Assembly (NCBI GenBank): GCA_934663655.1 | Contig: CAKUKT010000003.1 | Coordinates: 1 to 30,925, forward strand | DNA length: 30,925 nt | Direction of reading: 5' to 3' | Source of the DNA: an uncultured Victivallaceae bacterium | GTDB taxonomy: Bacteria; Verrucomicrobiota; Lentisphaeria; Victivallales; Victivallaceae | Shown: in pieces, positions 17,260-27,368 of the stretch | Numbering within the stretch: position 1 is the first letter of the stretch | Layout of the letters: each line of letters begins with the position of its first letter | Translations under genes and position numbers: made by a program | The notes under the pieces: model-generated | Told to the model about the DNA's origin: nothing | Database searches by the model: none | What the model saw: the letters and a program-made list of their open reading frames with translations, nothing else

Positions 17260-18210
17260 ATGAATCTTCAGAAGATCGCGAAGCTGGCCGGGGTGTCGCC
17301 GTCGACGGTTTCCCGGGTGTTCAGTCATCATCCCCGAATCAGCGAGGAGGTACGGCAACGGGTGCTGGCGCTGGCGGAGGAGTACAATTATCATCCGAAA
17401 CTTGCGGCCAGACAGCGGAACATCGTGATTCTGACGCCGGATGAATCCGGTTATCCGGCGCATTATTGTGTGGAGGTGCTGGTCATCGCTCTTTCCGGGG
17501 AGTTGGCCAAACACAACTTCCGGGTGGAGATTCTGCCGTGGCACAGCCGGAAACGATTGGACAACATTCAGTTTTACGGTGCGGCGGCGGTCGGGCTTCA
17601 GCCGGAGGAGTTTCAGGACTGGAACCGGAATTTCGCCCAGCCGCTGGTGGTTCTGGACCGGGAACTTCCGAAGCCCTACCCGGGCGTATGGGAGGTCTCC
17701 TCCAATGAAAAGCAGGCGATGCAGCTGGCGGTTTCGCATCTGCGGGAACGGGGACTGGAGAAAATCGGCTGCCTGATTTACGGCGAGGCCGGAGTCGGCA
17801 AAACCGATCTGCGCTTCCGGGAAGCGCGCGCCGCGCTCCGTCAATTCAACTATCCCTGCAACGATGAACTGCTGTTCATCGCCTCCCAGTCCACCAGTGT
17901 GGAACTGGTCGGCAAGCTGCTGAGCCGTGGGGTTGATGCGCTGCTCTGTCCGGGGCAGTCCGGCGGGCTGTTGACCGCCTATGCGCTGAGTTTGTTCGGC
18001 AAGCGTATTCCGCAGGATATTTCGCTGATCTCCACGGAGATCTCCTTTTTCTCCCCCTACAGTACGCCGCCGCAGACCACTTTGAATCCGGATTATCCGC
18101 GTCTGGCCGGCAAGGCGGTGGAGGTATTCCAGGCGTTTCTCGCCGGTGAACACCATCCCGCCCGGACGATACTGCCCTACAGCCTGATTCAGCGCGAAAG
18201 CGTCCGCTGA
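17260..18210 (+). CDS. LacI-family transcriptional regulator
   Basis: This 316-residue protein begins with a LacI helix-turn-helix (MNLQKIAKLAGVSPSTVSRV, residues 1-20), followed by a periplasmic-binding-protein-like effector domain. The hinge is unusual: NYHPKLAARQRNIVIL passes directly from the DNA-binding domain into the first strand, several residues shorter than the usual ARSL-x(4-6) hinge helix. The start is firm, with AAGGAGG seven bases upstream. It diverges from the symporter/phosphorylase genes and lies convergent with the prepilin-like gene. Its effector is likely a sugar produced or imported by the neighbouring operons. The end (LIQRESVR) is typical of the family. Confidence 0.88.
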   Translation: MNLQKIAKLAGVSPSTVSRVFSHHPRISEEVRQRVLALAEEYNYHPKLAARQRNIVILTPDESGYPAHYCVEVLVIALSGELAKHNFRVEILPWHSRKRLDNIQFYGAAAVGLQPEEFQDWNRNFAQPLVVLDRELPKPYPGVWEVSSNEKQAMQLAVSHLRERGLEKIGCLIYGEAGVGKTDLRFREARAALRQFNYPCNDELLFIASQSTSVELVGKLLSRGVDALLCPGQSGGLLTAYALSLFGKRIPQDISLISTEISFFSPYSTPPQTTLNPDYPRLAGKAVEVFQAFLAGEHHPARTILPYSLIQRESVR

Positions 18211-18234
18211 GTCTGGCGGGTAGTCCGGGCGTTT

Positions 18235-18253
18235 ACCGGGGAAAACTCCCGGT
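18235..18253. terminator. Hairpin between convergent LacI and prepilin-like genes
   Basis: ACCGGG (18235-18240) and CCCGGT (18248-18253) form a perfect 6-base stem with loop GAAAACT in the 62-base convergent gap. There is no clear T tract, so this is a weak terminator candidate. Confidence 0.3.
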
Positions 18254-18272
18254 CGGATGGTGGGTCGGAAGG

Positions 18273-19058
<786 letters not shown>

Positions 19059-19108
19059 CTTTTCCTCCTTAAGCGGTTGAGGTTTTATAAGTTCCGGGAA
19101 ATAACCGT

Positions 19109-21454
19109 TTATTTCAGAAATTCCGCAGTTGCTTTCACCCGCGCCAGAAATTCCTCTCGACCGCCGGTGCCGAGGTAATGGAGCATGGCGCCGGTACGGG
19201 GAGGTTGAAAGCGGATGGTTTCATTCGGAGCCAGGGTTCTGGTTTTCGGCAGCAGCAGCCGGGCGTCCGCGCTCAGGGAATCCTTGTTCTGATAGAACAC
19301 GATCCGGTAATCGGAACCAACCGGGGCGGCGGAACCCAGAAATCGGCCGTCGGGATGAACCCAGCAGCCAAGAGGAGGAGAGTTCCACAGCCGTGAGGCG
19401 AAGCGTTCGGCGGGACCGAAGCCGTCGCCGCCGGTCAGGCGCAGAAAAACGGCAGTCACGGCGAAATCCTTTTTGGCGATGTTTTTCAAGGAGACCGGTT
19501 CAGTCAGGAAAACCTCCGAATCCGGGGGCAGAACTACCTTTATGACCAGAAGATAGCTCCAGCCGAGCGCGGTAATGGTCGCTTCGGCCGATCCGTCAGT
19601 GAGATTGCGTCCGCTGGCGGCGGCAATTTTCCGCGGCCGACGCCAGAAGGACTTGCCGACGACATCCTTTTCCTGTACCATTACGGTGAACTCCCCGAAG
19701 TTCGATCCGTTGTCGCCGGCGGTGATCCGGTCGAAAACTGCGGGAGAACCGATCTTTCCCGACAGGGATATTTTTCCGTTTGAGAGCGTGTAATTGTCCC
19801 CGTCCCTGCTGAATACGGAGCGTCCGGAGGCCTTTATGCTGCGGGCGATTCCGGTGGCGAGCTGGCGGGCATCCGCGAAATTACGGGTGACCTGGCGGGG
19901 TTTCGGGGGAGGGGCGAGGCGGAGTCTGGCCGGTTCGCGGTGGATCTCACTGAACATGTCCGCGAGTTCCTGATAAGGTTCCCCCTGTTCGTTGACCAGC
20001 CCGTAATTGGAGTTCTCCGGGAAGGATGCGAGAATGCCGGTCGCCGGTTCGTCGCACCACATGAAGTAATCGTAACCGACGACGGCGGGATGGCTGAGCA
20101 TGGTCCGGGCGAACAACCGGCAGGCGGCTACCCGTTCGGACTGGGTGGAGAAGCGCTGACCGGCGCCGAAGGTGCAGGGCAGACCGGAGTCCAGGGCGGG
20201 GAAGGACCATTCGGTGATAATTATCGGGCGGCCGGTCCACTGCCGAAGCCGGTCGAACATCTCCGTCATCGGAACGCTTCCGGGGGTGTCGTCAGTGTAA
20301 ACACAGTTTTCATCCAGTCGGGCAGTGGGGTAGCAGTTGACGGTGATTACGTCGCAGTACTTGCCTGCGGCCTGCCAGACGACGGGGGAAACCCCGCCGT
20401 GAACATCCGCGAAACGGCAGCCGAGAATCAGATGATTGGGATCGGCTTTGCGGATCGCCTCGGTGGTGATCCGGAAGTAGGTGTCCGCGATGAGCGCGAG
20501 AAAACGTTCCTTGATTGCCACCTGCTCCGGGGTGGTTTCCGGCAGGGCGGTGAGATCGGAGATTTCGTCGAACGAAGAGAGCTGAGTGTTCCAGACGCGG
20601 TTGAACTGGGCGATGTCGTCGCCGCTTTCGCGGCGCAGAAACTCCCGCAGCGCCTGTTTGGCGGTGTGGGTGCCATTTTTCTTCATCACCAGATTGAAAA
20701 GGCCGACCGGTAGGGTACGCGAGGAGGTCCCCCACCAGGCCAGTTCGTTGTCGATGTAATAGCCGAGGTACCACGGATTGTCGCGGTTGGGAGCGCATTT
20801 CTCCCGGGCCATGGCTTCGCAGAATTCCGGAAAGTCCGGGTGGAACACATTGGGAAAGACGCTGCTGGCGCGTTGTTTATGTTCGGCGATGTGATAATCG
20901 TCGCCCCGTTTGGCAAAAGTTTCCGACATGCGCAGCAGGGGCCGGGTGACAAAACCGCGGGAGGCGAATTGTTCGTCGCAGGTCGATCCCATCGCCGTGA
21001 ACCCCCAGTCCCGGAGCCGGGCGGCGGTCTCCTCTCCCCATTTGAGCGCATAGGGGGGAGGGTTGGGCCCGGCTTCCCGATCGCGGGCGGCGCGATCCCG
21101 GACGGCGGCATCGGCAGCCTGCCGGTCGCGGGCGACGGCGGCCTTTTCCGCTTCCGTCATGTATTTCTCGTCGTTGTTGCGGCGGTAACGGTAGAAGCCG
21201 TCTTTATGGCTGAAGTGGCCGCGATAGTTGCAGTGATCGATACCGAAGGAAACGTAACCACAACCATCCGGAGCGATCAGCCACCACCGGCCGTCCGGCT
21301 GGGTTTCCACCCGGAAGAAGCCGGTAGCCTGACTGCGGATTTCCGGGACATTGCCGGTCGGCAACGTCTTCGCCGCGGCAGGAGCCTCCCCGGCGATTGC
21401 GGCCGGAACGGCCAGCAGAGAGAGGTAAATCATAATGATGAATGTCGATCTCAT
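19109..21454 (-). CDS. Secreted agarase-like glycoside hydrolase
   Basis: This 781-residue protein has a signal peptide ([21 protein letters not shown], cleavage likely near residue 21), so it is exported. A TIM-barrel catalytic domain spans about 55-500, with a likely acid/base Glu237 in YYIDNELAW and nucleophile Glu415 in IIITEWSFP, as in clan GH-A. The ~250 C-terminal residues look beta-rich. Sequence style is closest to what is usually annotated as beta-agarase (GH50-like) or GH42-like in Lentisphaerota; I cannot settle the family without a search. An Ala/Arg/Asp-rich insertion (about 103-128) interrupts the early barrel. Its start overlaps the stop of the oxidoreductase gene by four bases. 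It probably cleaves a galactan-type polysaccharide outside the cytoplasm. Confidence 0.75.
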   Translation of the reverse strand: MRSTFIIMIYLSLLAVPAAIAGEAPAAAKTLPTGNVPEIRSQATGFFRVETQPDGRWWLIAPDGCGYVSFGIDHCNYRGHFSHKDGFYRYRRNNDEKYMTEAEKAAVARDRQAADAAVRDRAARDREAGPNPPPYALKWGEETAARLRDWGFTAMGSTCDEQFASRGFVTRPLLRMSETFAKRGDDYHIAEHKQRASSVFPNVFHPDFPEFCEAMAREKCAPNRDNPWYLGYYIDNELAWWGTSSRTLPVGLFNLVMKKNGTHTAKQALREFLRRESGDDIAQFNRVWNTQLSSFDEISDLTALPETTPEQVAIKERFLALIADTYFRITTEAIRKADPNHLILGCRFADVHGGVSPVVWQAAGKYCDVITVNCYPTARLDENCVYTDDTPGSVPMTEMFDRLRQWTGRPIIITEWSFPALDSGLPCTFGAGQRFSTQSERVAACRLFARTMLSHPAVVGYDYFMWCDEPATGILASFPENSNYGLVNEQGEPYQELADMFSEIHREPARLRLAPPPKPRQVTRNFADARQLATGIARSIKASGRSVFSRDGDNYTLSNGKISLSGKIGSPAVFDRITAGDNGSNFGEFTVMVQEKDVVGKSFWRRPRKIAAASGRNLTDGSAEATITALGWSYLLVIKVVLPPDSEVFLTEPVSLKNIAKKDFAVTAVFLRLTGGDGFGPAERFASRLWNSPPLGCWVHPDGRFLGSAAPVGSDYRIVFYQNKDSLSADARLLLPKTRTLAPNETIRFQPPRTGAMLHYLGTGGREEFLARVKATAEFLK

Positions 21455-22638
21455 GAGTCAGCTCCTTGAGTTGTGAGGGGGTTAAGTGGGGGCAGCAGGG
21501 GATGGCGCCGTTGCGCCAGAGGGAAGGGAACCGTACTCCGGGTCAGGTGCGAGAGATAGATTCCCTGAATCATCTCCTGAGTGGCGACCGCGTTGTCGGC
21601 GCCGGATGCCGGTTGACAATCGTTTTCGATCGCCGACATCAGGTCGTAAACGGCAAAGCGGTTGGCTTCCGGGAAGAAATGAACCCGGGGACAATCCTTT
21701 TGTTCGCAGACCGAATAGTCGATCGGTAATGCGCCGGGGATGGTACGCCGTTCGACTGTCGGCACAAATTCAAACGGGACACCGCTCTCCGGCGGTCCCG
21801 GCGTCCGGCTGATGAAAAGTGCCCGTTCATGGAAGTCGTCAAAACGGATGCTCAGCGACCCTTTGCTGCCCATCACGCACAACCCCATCTGCGTGTGACC
21901 GGTTGCAACGTCATAGAGGCCGCGACGGGATTCAAATACTCCGTTCACTCCGCCGGAGAATCGGAAGGCGGCGAAAATATGATCGCCGATCACCGGACCG
22001 ACCGGTTCCACCGTCGGCAGCAGTTCCTCCCGGGCGGCGCTGTGGCCGTTCATGGTGATGTCGGAAAAAACCAGTTCCGGCCGACCGAAGAGAAACAGCA
22101 GGTAGTCGAGAATATGGGTGCCGAGCACGATCATATCCTCGCCGCCGCCCCGGTGATCGCATTTGCCGCGGGCGGTGAAACTGACGACATCCCCGATTTC
22201 CCCGGCTTCGATCATCGCTTTCATGGTCAGGTATGGGGTCGCGTAACGGCACGGGTGGGCCATGCAGAGTTTGACGCCGCTGCGGTTCAGCAGTCGGATG
22301 ATTTCGTCGCCCTCCTCCAGATCCGCGACCAGAGATTTTTCGCAGTAGATGTGGCAACCGAACTCACAGGCCAGACGGATTTGTTCGAGGTGATCGCCGG
22401 GGTGGCGGCTGGTCAGTACGACGATGTCCGGCCGTTCCTGCTGCAACATCGTGCGCAGGTCGGTGTAATGGCGCTGCGCTTCCAGAAAGGCCATGCGGGC
22501 GGCGAGATCGGCGCAGTTGGGATCGACGAGGGCGCAGATTTCGACGCCGGGCAGTCCGCGGAAGGCGGTCTGGAGACCGTGCAGTCCGAGCATCTTTTTT
22601 GAAGTATCCTTGACGATGGCGACTTTCCAGTGTTTCAT
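21451..22638 (-). CDS. Gfo/Idh/MocA-family oxidoreductase
   Basis: This 395-residue protein fits the Gfo/Idh/MocA family of NAD(P)-dependent sugar and inositol oxidoreductases: a Rossmann domain (1-125) and a C-terminal alpha/beta dimerisation domain. The EKP motif appears as EKS (Glu100-Lys101-Ser102 in HIYCEKSLVAD), keeping the key lysine, and CMAHPCRYATPYL follows where the substrate site lies. The usual N-terminal GxGxxG is not present: the sequence is VAIVKDTSKKMLGLHGL. It overlaps the SDR gene upstream (22635-22638) and the agarase-like gene downstream (21451-21454), so all three are translationally coupled. The substrate is likely a sugar or sugar acid released by the operon's hydrolase. 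Confidence 0.83.
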   Translation of the reverse strand: MKHWKVAIVKDTSKKMLGLHGLQTAFRGLPGVEICALVDPNCADLAARMAFLEAQRHYTDLRTMLQQERPDIVVLTSRHPGDHLEQIRLACEFGCHIYCEKSLVADLEEGDEIIRLLNRSGVKLCMAHPCRYATPYLTMKAMIEAGEIGDVVSFTARGKCDHRGGGEDMIVLGTHILDYLLFLFGRPELVFSDITMNGHSAAREELLPTVEPVGPVIGDHIFAAFRFSGGVNGVFESRRGLYDVATGHTQMGLCVMGSKGSLSIRFDDFHERALFISRTPGPPESGVPFEFVPTVERRTIPGALPIDYSVCEQKDCPRVHFFPEANRFAVYDLMSAIENDCQPASGADNAVATQEMIQGIYLSHLTRSTVPFPLAQRRHPLLPPLNPLTTQGADS

Positions 22639-23381
22639 GACATTCCTCCACAGGCGCGACCACCGTCGATCAGGTGGGTAGATCCGGTGATGAAGGCTGC
22701 CTTATCCGAACAAAGATAGGAGATCAGATCGACTACCTCGATGGTTTCGGCGGCGCGTCCCAGAGGGGTTTTCATCTTGGCCATGGCGGGGCGGGTCAAT
22801 ACCGGACCGGGAACCACGCAGACCGAACGCACGTGATGGGGTGCGCCGCAGAGCGCCAGCGATTTGGTGAAGGCGATCAGGCCGCTTTTAGCGGCGCTGT
22901 ATTCGATGCCGAAGGTGGCGCCGGTCAACGCGTCGATCGAACTGACATTGACGATGACGCCGCGTTGTTGCCGGATCATGATCCCGAGGACGGCGCGGGC
23001 AAAGAACACCGGCCCCTTGAGATTCACGTCAATGCCCCATTCGATGGATTCATAGGGCATATTTTCCCAGGGGCCGGCGCACTTCCAGATCCTGGCCGCG
23101 TTGCCGCCGGCGCTGTTGACGAGAATGTCTACGGAACCAAATTCCTCCATGGTTCTGGAGACGCACGCTTCGATCTGGTGGTAATCGCGGACATCGGTTT
23201 TGACGGCGATAACCCGCCCGCCGGCGTCGCGGATTTTCTGAGCTTCGTTTTCCGCATTCTGGCCGTTGTTGTAGACGAGCGTGACATTGGCGCCCTGGCG
23301 GGCGAGTTCCTGCACCGTCAGCAGGCCGATGCCGGATGAGCCTCCGGTGACAATCGCGGTACGACCGGTGAAATCAAACAT
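22635..23381 (-). CDS. Short-chain dehydrogenase/reductase
   Basis: This 248-residue classical SDR has all the standard marks: TGGSSGIG (12-19), DILVNSAG (85-92), the catalytic Ser in VNVSSIDA (about 147-148), Tyr161 and Lys165 in YSAAK, VVPGPV after it, and a C-terminal THLIDGG. Asp64 in KTDVRD marks adenine binding. It should oxidise or reduce a hydroxyl or carbonyl of a sugar-type substrate using NAD(P). It is the second gene of the operon, 34 bases after the PIG3-type oxidoreductase and overlapping the Gfo/Idh/MocA gene by four bases. Unlike the SDR at 8672-9412, its active site is intact. Confidence 0.88.
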   Translation of the reverse strand: MFDFTGRTAIVTGGSSGIGLLTVQELARQGANVTLVYNNGQNAENEAQKIRDAGGRVIAVKTDVRDYHQIEACVSRTMEEFGSVDILVNSAGGNAARIWKCAGPWENMPYESIEWGIDVNLKGPVFFARAVLGIMIRQQRGVIVNVSSIDALTGATFGIEYSAAKSGLIAFTKSLALCGAPHHVRSVCVVPGPVLTRPAMAKMKTPLGRAAETIEVVDLISYLCSDKAAFITGSTHLIDGGRACGGMS

Positions 23382-23415
23382 TGAGAAGATCTCCTGAATT
23401 GAGAGATGGATAGAT

Positions 23416-24429
23416 TTATTTTACCTGAAGAACGACTTTGCCGATATTTTCACACCGCTGAAGCACCGCATGAGCATTGCCCGCCTCCCGCAGCGGAAAA
23501 ACCGCATGAATGTTGGAAATCAGTTCGCGAGAGGAGAACTTCGGCCACAGATTTCTGCGCAAAGCTTGCAGGATGGCCTCTTTTTCCTCCGGAGTGCGGC
23601 TGCGGAGCGTGCTGCCGATGATCCGCAGTCTCTTGCGGAAAACCGTCTCCAGATCCACCTGGGTCATCGCTCCGGCCATGGTGGCGATCATGATCCAGCG
23701 ACCACCGAACCGCATGTGACGGAAACACTCTCCCATACGGGCGCCGCCGACGCAGTCGAGGGCAATGTCAATCGGGTTTGCGGCGATCACAGGTTCGATC
23801 TCCTGTTCAAGGTAATTGACGGCGATGTCGGCGCCCAGTTTGCGGACAAATTCGGCTTTATCTTCCCGGTCGATGGTGGTGATCACCCTGGCCCCCATCA
23901 GTTTGGAATACTGGATCGCCGCCAGTCCGACCCCGCTGGCTCCCGCCTGAATGAAGACCGTATCGCCCGGCCGTATGCCGCCGGCTTCCAGCTGCAGATT
24001 CAGATACGCGGTCGACCAGACTTCGGGCAGGGTCGCCGCTTCGACCATGGAGATCCCCGCAGGAATTGGAATGACCATGCCGGCCGGAACCGCGACCTGT
24101 TCGGCATAGCCGCCGCCGCCGAGCAGTGCGCATACTTGTTCCCCCGGTCGGACGGAGGCGGAAGGGGGAGCCTCGAGGACGATTCCGGCGACCTCCAGTC
24201 CGCACCATTCCGGCCATCCCGGCGGGGGCGGATAATTTCCTTCCCGCTGCATCAGATCGGCGCGGTTGACGGCGGCGGCATGAATTTCGATCAACACCTC
24301 GCCATCTTTGCGTACTGGAGCAGGAACGGTGGCGCAGACAAATTCCCGGTCAGCGTTGACGAGCATGGCTGTCATCGTTTTTTTCCCGGAATGGATGGCG
24401 TTGGCAAGCGGTATGGTGGCTACGGACAT
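23416..24429 (-). CDS. PIG3-type NAD(P)H quinone oxidoreductase
   Basis: This medium-chain dehydrogenase/reductase of about 337 residues lacks the zinc ligands of alcohol dehydrogenases and resembles the TP53I3/PIG3 quinone oxidoreductase group: AVNRADLMQREGNYPPPPG early on, GGGYAEQVAVPAG in the middle, and the cofactor loop IQAGASGVGLAAIQ. Such enzymes reduce quinones or other enone substrates with NADPH. I chose the ATG ending at 24429 because AGGAG lies about 8 bases upstream; an in-frame ATG ending at 24471 has no ribosome site and would add 14 polar residues. It is the first gene of the leftward operon. In sugar operons these proteins may handle reactive carbonyls, but the exact role is open. 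Confidence 0.83.
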   Translation of the reverse strand: MSVATIPLANAIHSGKKTMTAMLVNADREFVCATVPAPVRKDGEVLIEIHAAAVNRADLMQREGNYPPPPGWPEWCGLEVAGIVLEAPPSASVRPGEQVCALLGGGGYAEQVAVPAGMVIPIPAGISMVEAATLPEVWSTAYLNLQLEAGGIRPGDTVFIQAGASGVGLAAIQYSKLMGARVITTIDREDKAEFVRKLGADIAVNYLEQEIEPVIAANPIDIALDCVGGARMGECFRHMRFGGRWIMIATMAGAMTQVDLETVFRKRLRIIGSTLRSRTPEEKEAILQALRRNLWPKFSSRELISNIHAVFPLREAGNAHAVLQRCENIGKVVLQVK

Positions 24430-24902
24430 GTTGATTCTCCTGAGGTTGGTATTGATTTCGTTATTGTCCATAAAATGTTGAAACAGTTTTTAATTCCCAA
24501 TTTAATTATAATCGAAAAATGCAGCAAAAGAATAACATGAAATGGTTTTGTTGTGCAAAAACACATGAAATGCAAATCATGTTGCACGGTTTTTTGCATT
24601 GGTTCGACCGGAGAACGGGAGACGGACGGCGGGAATCAAAGCAATCGAACATGCCGGAAACGGAATATTATCCCGGTCGCCGGACCGCAAATCCGCTCCC
24701 GGCACGGAACCGGTTGCGGCCGACGTCGCCGGGAAAGTTCCGGCGCAGTTACCATTCCTGCGGTGTGGCGTGAGCTTCGGAGGGGCCGGTCGTTTCGGCG
24801 CAAGGGGGATTTCTCCGCTTTCGGGAGGCACGGCGGGGAAAGGATGAGATTTCGGCGTGGCGGTCGCAGAGTCGGAATTTTTCCAGGGGGGACGACAGCT
24901 GT
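24430..24902. other. Intergenic region with promoter and operator-like repeats
   Basis: This 473-base gap separates the kinase gene end (24903) from the operon start at 24429. The left half (24480-24600) is AT-rich and carries promoter and inverted repeat elements. The right half (24600-24900) is GC-rich and open in several frames, but no frame gives recognisable protein sequence or a good ribosome site, so I see no gene there. Confidence 0.5.
24505..24587 (-). promoter_or_regulatory. Operon promoter -10 with upstream TTGTGCAA/TTGCAC element
   Basis: On the minus strand a perfect TATAAT lies at 24510-24505, about 75 bases before the start of the quinone oxidoreductase gene; no consensus -35 is seen at 16-18 bases. 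Upstream of it lie TTGTGCAA (24551-24558) and TTGCAC (24582-24587) as an inverted pair, with TGCAA-N6-TTGCA (24571-24586) and CATGA...TCATG (24563-24580) overlapping. The same 8-mer and its inverted partner occur at the LacI promoter. Confidence 0.45.
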
Positions 24903-27368
24903 TCACCGGCGTCCGCGTCCCGGAAAATCATCCTCCGGCGGCAGAAGAATTTCCAGGCCGGTTTTTACATCGCAATTCAACCCGAGATGAAAGAGTCCGG
25001 CTTCCGGAATGAAAAAAGAGGACCGATAAACCTCGATTCCACCGGATTTCCCGGTCAACTCCATTGTACCGGTTTCACAACGGAGAACGAAATCCACCTG
25101 GCAGGGCGGCGATGAGGACATGGCGGATGATCGTACTGTGAACCGGCTGGAGATGACTCCCAGGCGGGGAGTATCGCCATCATCGAGAACTGCGTAGGGA
25201 TGAATTTCCAGACGGCTCTGGTCATCGTTGAAAACCACGGTGAAGTTCAGTTCCCAGGGTTTGGAGAATCTACGGTGGAGAAACAGGAAGGTTCTGCCGG
25301 CAGTCAAGGAGATCTTCCTTCCCTGAACGGTGCTGCCGGAGGATTCCGTTGCTCCGTAGCCGAGATCGGAAAACAGCCGCGGCATGGGGAGAAGTTCCCG
25401 GGGAAACAACGCGTCCAGCCATTGGAACTTGCGCAGGTTTTCATCCGGTTCCGACAACGCCCGGCGTTCCGGCAACATCAGCCTCGATTGGCGCGGATCG
25501 TCCGGCTGAACCAGTCCGGTATCGTAGATCGAGAAGTCGTTTATCTGGAGAGGATGACGAGAAGTGCTCCGGTAACTCATATCCAGATAGCCGCCGTAAA
25601 ACGCCGGATAAGTCACCCAGATCAGATTTCCATCCAGATAAACTCTCCGGCAGTTGTCCGCCAATACGATGCTCAATTGGTAGAAACGGTCTTCCAGGGA
25701 GATTTCCCGGATTGCGGGGGTGGCGGCTTCCCGCAGTTCATCTTCGAAACAGTCCTGTTCCCGGTAGAGCGCGGGCTGAAACGACAGCTTCTCTCCGTCT
25801 GAAACCATTCGGAACCGGAGCTGACGCCTGATCCGTTCCTCCGGAGGGGGCGGTCCGGAGACGGGAATGTATTCGGCAGCGGTCAGAAGGATGGTCATTT
25901 CGCCGTCGAAGCGGTACGGGTTGAAGGATATATTGATTTCCGAATAAAGTGGAAGTTCCTCGGTGAACTTCAGACGTGCCGAACGGGAGGCGGGAAGATA
26001 CATGATTTTCTGCTGCCATTCGGTGTCCGTCGGCACCTCCAGCTTTCGCGAATGCAATTCCCGGAAAAAGAGTTCGTGCAGGTATTCTTCCTGCAGCGGC
26101 GTGTTCTGCGTGACCTCCGGAGCCGGATATCTGAACAGCTGTTTCACCCGCTTGCCTGCCGCGTCCGGTTCATCGATCTCAAATTCCAGAGCCAGAGGCT
26201 GCGGGGGGAGGCCGGGATTCTTTTCCCGCAGATATTCTTCGCGGGTGACCAGCCGTTTGTTCCCGTAGAGCTTGAGTCTGAAGTCGTTTTTTTTGTAGAA
26301 ATCGTACAAATCGTAGTTGCCGAACTGTACATGCCAGTTGAACAACGCCAGCTTCAACGTGTCGGCGTGAATCCCGAAATCGTAGGGATGATGGAGCTTT
26401 TCCAGCTGCAGGAAGGTCTTGAGGAACATCCCGAACCAGAGCACCGCCAACAGCACCGCCACCGTCAGCGACCATCTGCGCACCGCCGGAACCGCGATCA
26501 ACCTCCGCAGCCAGGAGAAGGGAAGACGTATAAGCCGGAACAGGCGGAGAAACAGGTACTGAAATTCATATTTCCACCCGATGCTTCCATGCAGTGCTGC
26601 TCGAAATTCATGGATTGTTTTCAGGCGGACGATTGGTTCAGCCGCACAGGCGCGTTTCGCCAGCTGGTTGAAGAGCCGGTTCGCCGGTTCCCGGAGCACC
26701 GGCGGCGGGATCAGGGGAAAGTCGCCGGGGCTTTGACCGGAGAACGCGCAATACAAGGTTTTCCCCAACGCATACAGATCGATGGTTTCCGTCGCCTCTT
26801 TTTTCTGTCCGGTCAGGTATTCCGGGGGGATGAACTCCCGGGTCCCGGCGAGACTGAGGGTGTGGGTCGCCGAACTCACCAGGCCGATATCCCCGAGTTT
26901 CGGCACCCCGCCGATGAAGACGACATTATCCGGTTTGATGTCCCGGTGGATCAAGCCGGATAGATGGAGATGAGCCAGCGCATCCAGCAGCCGATCGAAA
27001 ATCTTCACGGTTTCGGCGGGGGGCAGCGCCCCGTTCATGTTGATCAAATCAGCCAGCGTAGCCGGGCGGTAGTCGCCGTCATCCGGAGACAGATTATCTG
27101 CGCATTCCATCGTGTAGTAGAAGAAGTCGGGATAGTCTTCGAGGTGATGAATCCGGATCAGGTTCGGGTGTGGCGTCACGTGATTCCGGTAATACCTGAG
27201 ACCGTTGAACTCCCGTTTCCATTCTCCTCCGAGCGAGGATTTGAACACGATTTTCAGTGCATATTTTTCTCCGATTGCGTCCGTGACCAGCCATACCGAA
27301 CCGTAGGCACCCCGTCCGCAGAGACAGACCGGGGCGTAGGCGTGGATTTCCGGGGGGAAGTTATTCAT
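24903..27368 (-). CDS. Transmembrane Ser/Thr protein kinase with large extracytoplasmic domain
   Basis: This 821-residue protein starts with a Hanks-type kinase domain (about 12-265): glycine loop CGRGAYGSVWL, Lys39 in YALKIV, catalytic HRDIKPDN at 141-148, Asp160 in a D-I-G-L version of DFG, and AGTREFIPPEYL as the P+1/APE region. A single membrane helix (about 299-320) follows, then about 500 residues outside the cytoplasm. The exterior part is beta-rich and its last ~350 residues look like two lectin/LamG-type sandwich repeats (for example EDRFYQLSIVLADNCRRVYLDG and SRFTVRSS), which is an impression from composition. Its start overlaps the end of the ECF sigma gene by eight bases, so the two are made together and probably form one signalling unit. 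The external ligand may be a carbohydrate. Confidence 0.85.
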   Translation of the reverse strand: MNNFPPEIHAYAPVCLCGRGAYGSVWLVTDAIGEKYALKIVFKSSLGGEWKREFNGLRYYRNHVTPHPNLIRIHHLEDYPDFFYYTMECADNLSPDDGDYRPATLADLINMNGALPPAETVKIFDRLLDALAHLHLSGLIHRDIKPDNVVFIGGVPKLGDIGLVSSATHTLSLAGTREFIPPEYLTGQKKEATETIDLYALGKTLYCAFSGQSPGDFPLIPPPVLREPANRLFNQLAKRACAAEPIVRLKTIHEFRAALHGSIGWKYEFQYLFLRLFRLIRLPFSWLRRLIAVPAVRRWSLTVAVLLAVLWFGMFLKTFLQLEKLHHPYDFGIHADTLKLALFNWHVQFGNYDLYDFYKKNDFRLKLYGNKRLVTREEYLREKNPGLPPQPLALEFEIDEPDAAGKRVKQLFRYPAPEVTQNTPLQEEYLHELFFRELHSRKLEVPTDTEWQQKIMYLPASRSARLKFTEELPLYSEINISFNPYRFDGEMTILLTAAEYIPVSGPPPPEERIRRQLRFRMVSDGEKLSFQPALYREQDCFEDELREAATPAIREISLEDRFYQLSIVLADNCRRVYLDGNLIWVTYPAFYGGYLDMSYRSTSRHPLQINDFSIYDTGLVQPDDPRQSRLMLPERRALSEPDENLRKFQWLDALFPRELLPMPRLFSDLGYGATESSGSTVQGRKISLTAGRTFLFLHRRFSKPWELNFTVVFNDDQSRLEIHPYAVLDDGDTPRLGVISSRFTVRSSAMSSSPPCQVDFVLRCETGTMELTGKSGGIEVYRSSFFIPEAGLFHLGLNCDVKTGLEILLPPEDDFPGRGRR

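Noticed and set aside
24519..24990. Small open frames between the kinase gene and the oxidoreductase operon
   Set aside because: Overlapping frames on both strands, low-complexity Arg/Gly-rich sequence, no ribosome sites.
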